Part shown: in pieces, positions 56,480-64,000 of the stretch
How positions within the stretch are numbered: position 1 is the stretch's first letter
Layout: every line of letters starts with the position of its first letter
Assembly: GCA_030998015.1 (NCBI GenBank)
Contig: JARWMV010000055.1
Location: forward strand, 1-64,000
Reading direction: 5' to 3'
Length of the DNA: 64,000 nucleotides
Origin: Ceratorhiza oryzae-sativae
Lineage: Eukaryota; Basidiomycota; Agaricomycetes; Cantharellales; Ceratobasidiaceae
Translations under genes and position numbers: made by a program
The notes under the pieces: model-generated
Told to the model about the DNA's origin: nothing
Seen by the model: the letters and a program-made list of their open reading frames with translations, nothing else
The model's database searches: none

Positions 56480-57042
56480 TTACATATCAAACCTAATACA
56501 TTTTTGCTCTCTATTTACGTTTGCCCTGAGGGGCCAGGTATAGGGTTTCTTGCCCTTTTTATCCTTCTTATTTGTCTGAACAACTGACCAGGTAGTGGGC
56601 CACAGCAAAGGGGCCTCCCCCCCTGGGAAGTCGGCCATGTAGTTCTGGAAACACCCAGAACCAGATGCTGCAAAGGGTGAAGCCTCATCAAACAAGGGGG
56701 GAGAGCTCTCCTCAAAGAATTCAGCAAGAGTGGCATGGTGAGACCACTCCTCAAAGGACTTGTAGTCCTGATCAATGAGCGCCCAGACACACTCAAGGGT
56801 GGCCTCATGGGCCTGACCATCAAGGAGTATGTGCTCTTCTACAGAGCAAGTAAGTAACATGAGACCGACAAAGAAAAGGCACACATACCTGGCACCCCAT
56901 GGAAGAACCAGTCCCTGACACCTCCATAGAAGTCTTCAAGGGAGGTGTTGCACACAGCATTGCAGTAGGCACAGTACTCCCCCTCAGGGAGAGACCAGCA
57001 GGTGCAGTCAAGGGGATTGTAGTTAAGGGAAATAACGCGCAT
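56480..57042 (-). CDS. Minus-strand spliced gene inside the gypsy, 170 aa
   Basis: Exon 1 57,042-56,889 (MRVISLNYNPLDCTCWSLPE, Cys-rich with CTCW and CAYCNAVC). A 50-bp intron with GTATGT donor and CTGTAG acceptor follows, then exon 2 56,838-56,480, with phases matching. The C-terminal part is acidic then Lys-rich (NKKDKKGKKPYTWP). It lies head to head with the Rep-like gene, separated by about 460 bp. The divergent arrangement resembles the ambisense gene order of CRESS DNA viruses, but this protein is small, Cys-rich and not recognisable as a capsid. Function unknown. Confidence 0.5.
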
Positions 57043-57504
57043 AGTAAAGACGGGATGAGGAAGGGAAACAACAAAACCACAAACATTAAAAAATCACAGT
57101 GCAACATGATAACTTGAACAAACATCAAAACAAAGTCTGGTCAGGTGACACAAACCGACACGTGACCATCTGCCAGAAAACAAACAACAAAGCACAGGAA
57201 TCACATGACCTAGCCTAGTCACATGAATATACACTATCCCCTAACTACTGGAGGGGTCAGAGAGGGGGCACCGACTGAAGTGGAGGAGCAGAGGCCCTGA
57301 GCGTAGCAAGGAATAAGGCCAATGCAGGGGAACGCAGGAAGGGCACCCCTTGGAGATGCATCATAACCAGCACAAGCCTACATCAGGAAACCATGTGACC
57401 ACAACAACCAGAGAGGGTATATCTAGGGGACACCTTTGGGGGTAAAAGGGGCTATCATCTCATGCCCTCCCCACAAGACACATCTCCCTCTAAAAATACC
57501 AACA
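57043..57504. promoter_or_regulatory. Divergent intergenic region between the minus-strand gene and Rep-like gene
   Basis: Expected to hold two promoters. I looked for the stem-loop and nonanucleotide (TAATATTAC type) of a rolling-circle origin and found none. The only compact hairpin is CCCCT-aactactgg-AGGGG around 57,237-57,255, with a 9-base loop but no canonical nick site. Confidence 0.35.
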
Positions 57505-58791
57505 ATGCTAAGCGAAGATGGCTTGAATGTGGGAACACCCCAGCCAAACGAATCAAGTGCAGGGCAGAGGTTGGCATCACCATTGCTGGCGCCCTTGGAA
57601 TCAAGCCAAGCCCCCTCACCCACTTCTATGTGGCTTATGCTGACGGATTGCAGGTCCAAAGAGCTGACCAAAACCACACGGGCCCCCCAATTCCATGTCC
57701 AGACCAGGGCGGTGCTGCTGACCTGGTCAAAGCTACACAATCAGCCCTCAAGTGGGCTCACTGCCCGATACAAGGTATTCTGCTGCCACTGGCCCAATCA
57801 CTGGGCAACTTTAGCTGTGGTCAAACGGCACAACCCAGAGGAGCTGAACTACAACCCAACCCAGCCCCTGCATGTCCACACCCTTTCCATCAGTCAGGAA
57901 TGGAAGGGTGGGTGGAACACCCAGAACGCAGGGTTCTGGGACTTCGAGGGGCAACACCCCAACATACAGCCCAAAGACCTCAAGGACGGGCCAGGAGGCA
58001 ACCCAGCAAGGGACGCCTTCAACTATCTCTGGAAGGACGTTGGAGCTAATGGCGAGGAGATAGAGGATTTGATGGTGGGGGACCTGACCTTGGAAAGGTT
58101 AGAGGAGATCTTGGTGAAGGGAAAGGGCAGAAAACGGTCAAGGATGGAGGCAGACTTGGAGGATGGGACAGAGATTGTTGCCTTGGTGACGAAACAGGAG
58201 TACTACCAGGCGTTTAAGCACCTCCACCCCCTCCAGATGGTGACAACATGGAACTCAGTATGAGCATATGCTGAGTACACATACAAGGAAGACTGGGGTT
58301 GCATGCCTGCAATCCCTGTGGAGTTAGAGGTCCTGGAAGACTGGGAGCACATTGACCAAGCAGACAGATGGTTTGCTGAGGAGGTCGAGAAGAGGGGAAG
58401 AGGGGTGCACCATCACATCCTGGTGATAGAAGGAGAAACTGGAACAGGGAAAACAGCATATGCACGATCCAAGGGCTGCCACAGCCAGATGTGCAATGTG
58501 TGGAACATGGGCAACTTGTTGGAAGATGCTGACATTTGGATCCTGGACAACATGGTCCAGTCAAATGGGAAGTACTCGCTCAAGGCCCTGAGCCAGTATG
58601 AGGTGGACTTCACAGGCAGGTATGCACATGTGAAATTGATGAGGGTACGACTGACAGTTATTCTGGGAAATAGCTGGTTGGCAATCATGAAGTGTTGGTC
58701 GGACATAGAGGGGGAAGAAGGGGACTTATGGGTATCAAAAAATGTAGAATGGATGTACTCAGGAGGAAAACCATTCTTTGTATTCCCTTAG
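57505..58791 (+). pseudogene. CRESS DNA virus-like Rep (HUH nuclease + SF3 helicase), one in-frame stop
   Basis: Rolling-circle replication initiator-like protein in one frame, 428 codons, interrupted only by TGA at 58,261-58,263. Nuclease motifs: AVLLTWSKL (motif I position, 57,709-57,735), HVH (motif II metal ligands, 57,871-57,879) and YLWKD (motif III, catalytic Tyr at 58,024 and Lys three residues on). Helicase motifs: Walker A GETGTGKT (58,432-58,455), Walker B DIWILDN with DN for the usual DD/DE (58,531-58,551), and motif C VILGN (58,657-58,671). The spacing and the GKTAYARSKGCH context are closest to geminivirus/genomovirus Reps, by recollection of the families. It lies between the chromodomain and 3' LTR of the outer gypsy, in the same orientation. 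An overlapping frame (57,462-58,049) shadows its N-terminal half. Confidence 0.8.
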
Positions 58792-58908
58792 AATAATTTA
58801 CTTTATTGTGCAACTTCTGCTATGCCCATCCAAACAGTTGGGGCATTCTGAGAAGAAGCAGATGACCGCTCACCCCTAAATAACCTCCACAACTAAGAAA
58901 AGAAAAAC

Positions 58909-59035
58909 AATCTCATGTAACAAAGAGGTTAAGGGGCCTAGCCTGACTCAGCCTGACCTCATCGAATGATACTGAATCAGCTGAAAGGTCGTTGGTTCGA
59001 GTCCAGCACCCTTAACCTCCTTGGTGCATGAGATT
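58909..59035 (+). ncRNA. tRNA-like sequence in a 28-bp stem, before the 3' LTR
   Basis: 58,909-58,936 and 59,008-59,035 are inverted repeats (24 of 28 positions match), enclosing 71 bases. Inside is a perfect B-box word GGTTCGAGTCC (58,994-59,004) within a good T-arm (GTTGG-TTCGAGT-CCAGC), with an A-box-like TAGCCTGACTCAG at 58,939. GTTAAGG/CCTTAAC can form an acceptor stem. The D and anticodon arms are poor. A captured tRNA-derived Pol III unit or a structured RNA is more likely than a working tRNA gene. Confidence 0.45.
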
Positions 59036-59086
59036 CCTTTTGCATAAGGATCTAAACCATGTCTCAAGGTCCCCCAAGACATGTCC

Positions 59087-59100
59087 AAAGGGGGGGATAA
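59087..59100 (+). promoter_or_regulatory. Polypurine tract of the Rep-carrying gypsy
   Basis: AAAGGGGGGGATAA directly before the 3' LTR; plus-strand priming site. Confidence 0.75.
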
Positions 59101-59656
59101 TGTTATGACCTGTCAAACAGACATAACAGAATAACCAAATATTTTTACGGATTTATGGCATTTTTCCTAAGCAGAACAAGCCATAAACAAGGTCACGTGA
59201 CCTCAGTGCTTAACCAGCGCTTACAGTGGTTACCCTGAACTCACTCCAGCATTTCTCTCCATTGTTACTTGGAGTGAGGAGCGAGTTGTCACATGATCTC
59301 AGCACTTATGGCAGGATCACATAACCTCAGTGCTTACCCCTTGGACCTCATGCGGCTCTATAAGATTTGGAGCTGCACAAACTTAAGACAAACAATTACC
59401 TAACCCATAGTACTGTATATAACCTGCACCTACTGCAGATTGTGCTTAGATAATACATCCACAGCCACTGCAGCCACAGGCATATATAAGTAGGATAAAG
59501 CAAGACTGGACACCTCAGCTTGCTTTATCTTGTCAACCACCATAGACCATAGCAAACACTGTAACTAGAACACTCAATACATACCGCATAGCACCAAACC
59601 ATCAATGCAGCCACTACTTAAGTGCTTCACAAGGAAGCATCCAGAGGGTCACAACA
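59101..59656 (+). repeat. 3' LTR of the Rep-carrying gypsy
   Basis: 556 bp, TGTTATGACC to GGTCACAACA, followed by target duplication TATCA (59,657-59,661) and then the rest of the palindrome arm. Confidence 0.92.
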
Positions 59657-59943
59657 TATCAATCAGAGGTCACATGTTTGACTCCCCTCTTGTCCAACCT
59701 TTTTTGAGTTATTTTGAGCATGTTTATTGACTTTAGACATTTTTCCAAAATAAGGCACATCCCAATTTGGTGTGTGATTAGTTTGGGGTTTGGTGTGCTT
59801 GAAGGTGATCTGAAGTGATTTCCAGCAATGTGGGTGATTTGAGTGGTTTGAGTGATTTGGGTGATTTGAACTGATTTGAACTGATCTGCAGCTTGCCTGT
59901 GCTGATCTAAAGTGGTTTACATCCACAAAGGTAGATTTTCAAT

Positions 59944-60157
59944 GGCTGCTCAACAAGCAATGGTAGATTTGAAGCAATTCATAACTTGCATTGTTTGATT
60001 TGCAGTAGTTTGCACTGTTGTACATATGTCTTGTCCACCCAAAGCACTTACAAAGGTCCCGTAAGGCAAGTGGGTTATTGAAATCAGCTTGAAATGCTTA
60101 TGGAGCAAATTCCCACTTTCCTGATGTTTGGCACACCTGCTGTGAGTCATTCAATGC
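59944..60157. other. Flank between the palindrome and a solo LTR
   Basis: A minus-strand frame (59,950-60,150) continues in spirit with 60,542-60,799 across the LTR insertion. It may be a coding relic; not recognised. Confidence 0.25.
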
Positions 60158-60529
60158 TGTCATGAACTGACATGCATATATCCACTCTATAATATTTCCT
60201 CGATTTATTACATTTTATGAGATCATCTTCAAAACATACTTGCCTTTTATGGTATATCTGTGTCATGTGATTCAGGGGATGTTTCAGGCCAATAACTGAG
60301 ATGTATTTCAACTCCAATGTGAAATTCTGCAGTTCCACAGTCGCTTCTACTGCTTCTATCTCTTATCAGTTGTGACTCACTGTATGGACTTGTTTGTTAT
60401 GATGTGGCTTGTACTATGTATATAAACCAGGTCAAGTTTGCAGAGGACTCCTCAAGAACTTGACCTCTTGTCAAATACAAGTTCTTTCTTTTTACTATTT
60501 TCTTGTTGCCTGACTTGTTGTTGTCGACA
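60158..60529 (+). repeat. Solo LTR of the nested gypsy family
   Basis: 372 bp, TGTCATGAACTGACATGC to TTGTCGACA, homologous over its length to 46,665-47,040. Flanked by AATGC and AATGT (target duplication with one C/T change). No internal sequence remains. Confidence 0.85.
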
Positions 60530-60541
60530 AATGTTCATGTC

Positions 60542-60799
60542 TTAAATCCTTTTGTACATACATCTCCTGTATACACGCTGATGTATTGTCTGTACTTTCT
60601 CCATTGTGTTGTATATAAACCAATAGACAAGTTGCCATAAATCACAGCAACATTTTCTCCACTCTCTTGGGTGTGCTCTCACAGCAAGCTCAATCGCTTC
60701 AAGCACTTCACTAAGTACCTTAGGAGTGTCTCTAACCTGATATGCTTCTACAAGGTCAGACATCTGGTGTGCCTTTAGACTAACAGATGATGGGGTCAT
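60542..60799 (-). pseudogene. Unidentified coding relic, 85 codons
   Basis: A minus-strand frame (SDLVEAYQVRDTPKVLSEVL, then AVRAHPREWRKCCCDLW) with protein-like composition. Possibly the other half of a gene cut by the solo LTR at 60,158-60,529. Family not recognised. Confidence 0.25.
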
Positions 60800-61026
60800 G
60801 CAAAAATTACTTGAGTGAGAAGAGAGGTATGTTGGAGATTTCCCAACCTAGCTCCACCTAGATTTCAGTATTAACCTTAATCTGTTATTTCAAATTCAAG
60901 TGTAGTTGGCTTCCCAGTGTCATACCCAGTTTGCCACTGCTGGTGCACTCAAGCAGTAGATAGGATTACTTATTATTGGGTCTTATATTAATCTCCCCTA
61001 TGCCTGGCATGGATGTTTTCCCAAAT

Positions 61027-62339
61027 TGTTACAGGTCAGGGTACACTAGAATATCTAGAGATTAAGCAAATGTAGATATGTTAGTATACACTAATTGTAC
61101 TCAATACTTCTTAGGCTAGAGCAAGAAGGCTCAAAGTAGTTGCAATGCAATCAAGTAACACTCAAGGTAGTCTTAATCTTTCACAGTGTAAACTGACTAA
61201 TTTATAGGTATAAAGAGCAAGACTACTATGGTCAGGTTCCCTTAGATATCTTAAATGTAGTTCAGCCCTAGTTGCTTGGACTAACTGATACTAATCTTAA
61301 TACTAAACTTAAGCAATAGCATATAGGATAGATGGTGGGCTGCCTAATGCATGTACTTCCTCAGCTAGAGGTACTTAGATTTCCTCTAATAACTGGTACT
61401 TAATGCCATGCTCTATCAGGCAATATTGTATGCTTATATATCTCTGTATATAAGATACAACAAATCAGGCAGTATATAACTAATATGGTACTTTATTCCT
61501 CAGTACTAGTTATATAAGAAATCACACACAGACAAGAGAAAGAGAAAGAGAAAAGAAACCAATAACCAGTCAGGTTTGAGTAAGAGTAGGAGGTAGAGGT
61601 GGTCTGGAAGGGCCTCATAGGAGGTCCTTTTATACCCTGAGGAGGGCATTCCAGAGCCAAATAGATGCATGCATGCCAGTGCAATCATCAAAAGAGGGTA
61701 CTGCTATACTTGGGGTACACCCTAGCCCAGTATAGGATAAGAGAGTAAAGACAAGGTGTGGATTGAAGGCATTGATGCATCTGAGACCTGCTATTGGCTT
61801 GTAGATCATATTATCATAGTATATACATGTAATGAATGGAGGCTACATCTCAGTGAGTCATAAAGTGAGTCAGAGAAGCTTCTGGATCAATTTGGAAGGC
61901 TCTCCTGACTCACTGGAGTCATTAGATCTTGATTGATGGTCCAGTAAGATTATAATGATCTTCGGACCATTCCGGCGCGAGGATCCAGTGGATCGCGACG
62001 ATCTTCGGGCAGCAGATACTTCCAAAGATTAGCTATCAATAGAGCATAAGATCGCCTTGATAGCGTAAGCGGTTGCCGAGATATGAGCAGTGCAATGTTG
62101 TAATCAATATCTCCTGATAAGTGAGAAATATCACAACCTCTATATCTCTCTGAGTTCTTAAGATAAAATCATGATAAAATATGCGTTGGAAAGAGGAGAT
62201 TTTGTACTATTTAATGGGAAACAAATAGTACAAATTCAGATGCATACAAATTCATTTAATTTCAAGAAAATTACAGAGGCATCACTTGAGGTTGGCAGAG
62301 CAGACTAAAATAATAATAAAATGTTAGTGATCCATAACA
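61027..62339 (+). repeat. 1.3-kb solo LTR, copy C
   Basis: 1,313 bp, TGTTACAGGTCAGGG to CCATAACA, perfect 5-bp target duplication CAAAT on both sides. Direct homologue of 26,395-27,688. It keeps more CpG (GGCGCGAGGATCC, GGATCGCGACGATC), so it appears younger or less decayed. Confidence 0.85.
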
Positions 62340-63780
62340 CAAATACCCCAGGAACAGGCAGTTGTCACCAAGTTGGGTTAAGGAGGGTGCTTATTGCTCT
62401 ATCTCTAATTCAACTCTTTGACTCCCATCAATGTCATACACTGTCTGCCACTGGATGATGCTTTGAGATGCCTTGCAACTTTATTCTCATTTAGCTCCAG
62501 TGCTGTTCCAAATCATCCTAACCTAGCACTGGTTAGTTTAGAATAGGCTTCATAAAATTTTGCCCTGAATGCCATCCCTACCCTTGTGCCATGGTCAATA
62601 TTCCTACTCCTCCCAACCTACCTGAGTCCTCCCTACCTCTCCCTACTTTGTCTAAATAACCATTCATGTAACAATATGTGTGTTTCTACTCTTCATATTG
62701 TTATTGACCCAATTCAACTGATGTGCACTGAAGCAGGCACAGTGGAGTGCAACAACTCAACCCTCTGTTCAGGCCAGATCACCCTAAGCCTATGACCAAG
62801 AGTAAGCAAAGGCCTAGTCTAAGTAATCATTCTTCCTCTGCAGTACACCTTGGCATTCCTGGACCTGTATTGTACCATTTTATTCTGTCTTGTACAATGG
62901 CACCAGCATTACTACCATGATGTGCATTCATAGCAATGGATATTGCTCACACTGTTGTAGCATGAGCCACAGAGGATATGACTTGCAGAGGAGAGATAGG
63001 ATGGGTCCATGGTGTCTCTAACATTAGAAGCACAAGCCTGTAAGATATCCACTTTTATGCATTCAACCATATATACCTAGCTCTATGCCACTTGCCATTT
63101 GCATAACATGTGAGTGGCATTATAAAGTTGTCAGACCTCATATAAGGGTCAGCTGCCCAACCAATTGCAGTGCCACTAGTCTGTGTAAGTCCAACCATAA
63201 ATCAGGTCATACAGTATCACAACAGACTTGTCCATGAGGGACCTTTGAGTGAGAACTGCTTGAGCACTTTGTGGTACTCCTGCTCCCAGTGGTTAGCATG
63301 GGACTTAGGCAACCTAAGTGTGGTGGTTTGATCAAGATTGTTACTCCTGCTATCTTTTTGCTGTCAATGCCTTGCCAGCATGCTGTCAATGCCTTGCCAG
63401 CATGCTGGCAAGACATCTGTACTTTTTGATTATTAAGAGTGTGTTTGGTATCATGCTTGTGACAGCAAGAGTTATCAGAATGGAAAGTTTCCTGCAGGAA
63501 AATTGAATGAGAGAAGTATTTTCACACCTTGGATTTTGGATTTTCTGACCTATTTTATTTTATTTTATTTTATTTTATTTTCAGAGCTTACATCCCTGAA
63601 TTTGAAATGAAATCAGGGTCCTTTTAGGGGAAAACAGGGTTCATTTAGGGGTTTTTTCATACCTAGCATGATAACTCAGCCTATTTACAGGGCAGGGAGG
63701 TTATTGAGGAAACGCTGGTGAAAAAGAGGATTCATCCAGTAATAGTGAGTGCATATCTAGTTCTCTGTGCCCTCTACTTA
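62340..63780. other. CpG-poor non-coding sequence
   Basis: No supported gene. Contains a two-copy 22-bp repeat (CTGTCAATGCCTTGCCAGCATG, 63,361-63,403) and a TTTTA microsatellite at about 63,550-63,581. Confidence 0.4.
63550..63581. repeat. TTTTA microsatellite
   Basis: About six perfect tandem copies of TATTT. Confidence 0.9.
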
Positions 63781-64000
63781 CTTTTCAAAGCATCCTGTCC
63801 CCAACCCCGACCCCTTCCCTGACCCCGTCCCTGCTCCCAAGCCTTCCTTGTCTAGCGTCATCAACATCTTGAGTGACATGGTCCTGGCCTCTTCCCAAGA
63901 GCCAACCGGGATATCATCAAGTGACCAACCGGAAGTTATAGACTTGATCAACTTGGTACATCTATTCAATCGTATATGTGCTCTACTTACATTGGTTAAT
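63781..64000 (+). CDS. Possible exon running off the window end
   Basis: A plus-strand frame open to the end: Pro-rich start (HPVPNPDPFPDPVPAPKP), then LSSVINILSDMVLASSQEP and DQPEVIDLINLVHLF. A minus-strand frame (63,778-63,969) overlaps it, so direction is uncertain; the plus reading looks more protein-like. Not recognised. Confidence 0.3.

Larger units (their letters stand above)
42652..59656 (+). mobile_element. Ty3/gypsy chromovirus with a CRESS Rep-like cassette
   Basis: 17,005 bp including the nested 6.9-kb element, about 10.06 kb without it. Two 556-bp LTRs, TG...CA ends, target duplication CATCA/TATCA (one change; the uninterrupted left arm reads TATCA). Order: LTR, self-priming site, gag, protease, RT, [insertion], RNase H, integrase, chromodomain, a 273-codon frame, a minus-strand spliced gene, the Rep-like gene, a tRNA-like hairpin, polypurine tract, LTR. 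Gag and pol carry stops and shifts, so it is no longer autonomous. Confidence 0.9.
41290..59943. mobile_element. 1.64-kb palindromic (foldback) element split by a retrotransposon
   Basis: Left arm 41,290-42,079 and right arm 42,143-42,651 continued at 59,662-59,943 are reverse complements (790 and 791 bp) around a 63-bp spacer (42,080-42,142). The outer ends are ATTGAAAATC and GATTTTCAAT. The arms are so alike that they encode the same 67-residue frame twice (41,825-42,028 minus, 42,194-42,397 plus). The right arm is interrupted by the gypsy at 42,652-59,656. The palindrome has no recognised transposase and its own target duplication is unclear. Confidence 0.85.

Noticed and set aside
57237..57255. 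Candidate rolling-circle origin hairpin in the divergent intergenic region
   Set aside because: The stem is only five base pairs and the loop lacks the TAATATTAC-like nonanucleotide; kept only as a weak note.

Overview
The window looks like nuclear DNA of a filamentous basidiomycete (Agaricomycetes). It best fits Rhizoctonia/Thanatephorus (Ceratobasidiaceae). Supporting signs are genes cut by many 45-70 bp GT-AG introns, a DUF6589-type gene, a TET/JBP-like dioxygenase gene, a JmjC gene of the transposon-associated type, and several Ty3/gypsy chromovirus families. The species call is inference; no rRNA, bona fide tRNA gene or bacterial feature was seen.

Layout. Bases 1-21,100 form a CpG-containing, gene-like compartment. 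Two 745-bp inverted-repeat elements in opposite orientation (1-727, cut by the window edge, and 17,557-18,301) bracket a DUF6589 gene (1,412-4,468), a LINE RNase H relic (7,590-8,224), a six-exon gene of unknown function with one stop (9,998-11,332), a disordered minus-strand gene (about 12,410-13,249), a five-exon unknown gene (14,330-15,498) and a 1.5-kb short-LTR element (15,645-17,122). A seven-exon TET/JBP-like gene follows (19,189-21,076).

Bases 21,100-64,000 are almost wholly mobile DNA, poor in CpG. A candidate DNA transposon (21,655-28,274) has 80-bp terminal inverted repeats and inward arrays of a 12-bp motif, and carries a JmjC gene. Next come a decayed gypsy (30,406-31,491), three copies of a 1.3-kb LTR (one holding a 336-bp MITE), and a minus-strand gypsy (33,247-40,248, target duplication AAGGG).

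The most remarkable part is a set of nested insertions. A LINE relic (40,498-41,160) lies beside a 1.64-kb near-perfect palindrome (41,290-42,651 plus 59,662-59,943). That palindrome was split by a gypsy element (42,652-59,656, 556-bp LTRs, target duplication TATCA), which was itself split inside its RNase H domain by a second gypsy (46,665-53,605, 376-bp LTRs, target duplication AAAAG). The outer gypsy carries, between its integrase/chromodomain and 3' LTR, a 273-codon accessory frame, a spliced minus-strand gene, and a Rep-like gene with the HUH nuclease and SF3 helicase motifs of geminivirus/genomovirus-type CRESS DNA viruses, interrupted by one stop. Both gypsy families appear to self-prime reverse transcription, as in Tf1/sushi elements. 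LTR pairs differ mostly at CpG/TpG/CpA sites, which suggests cytosine methylation and fits the presence of a TET/JBP-like enzyme.
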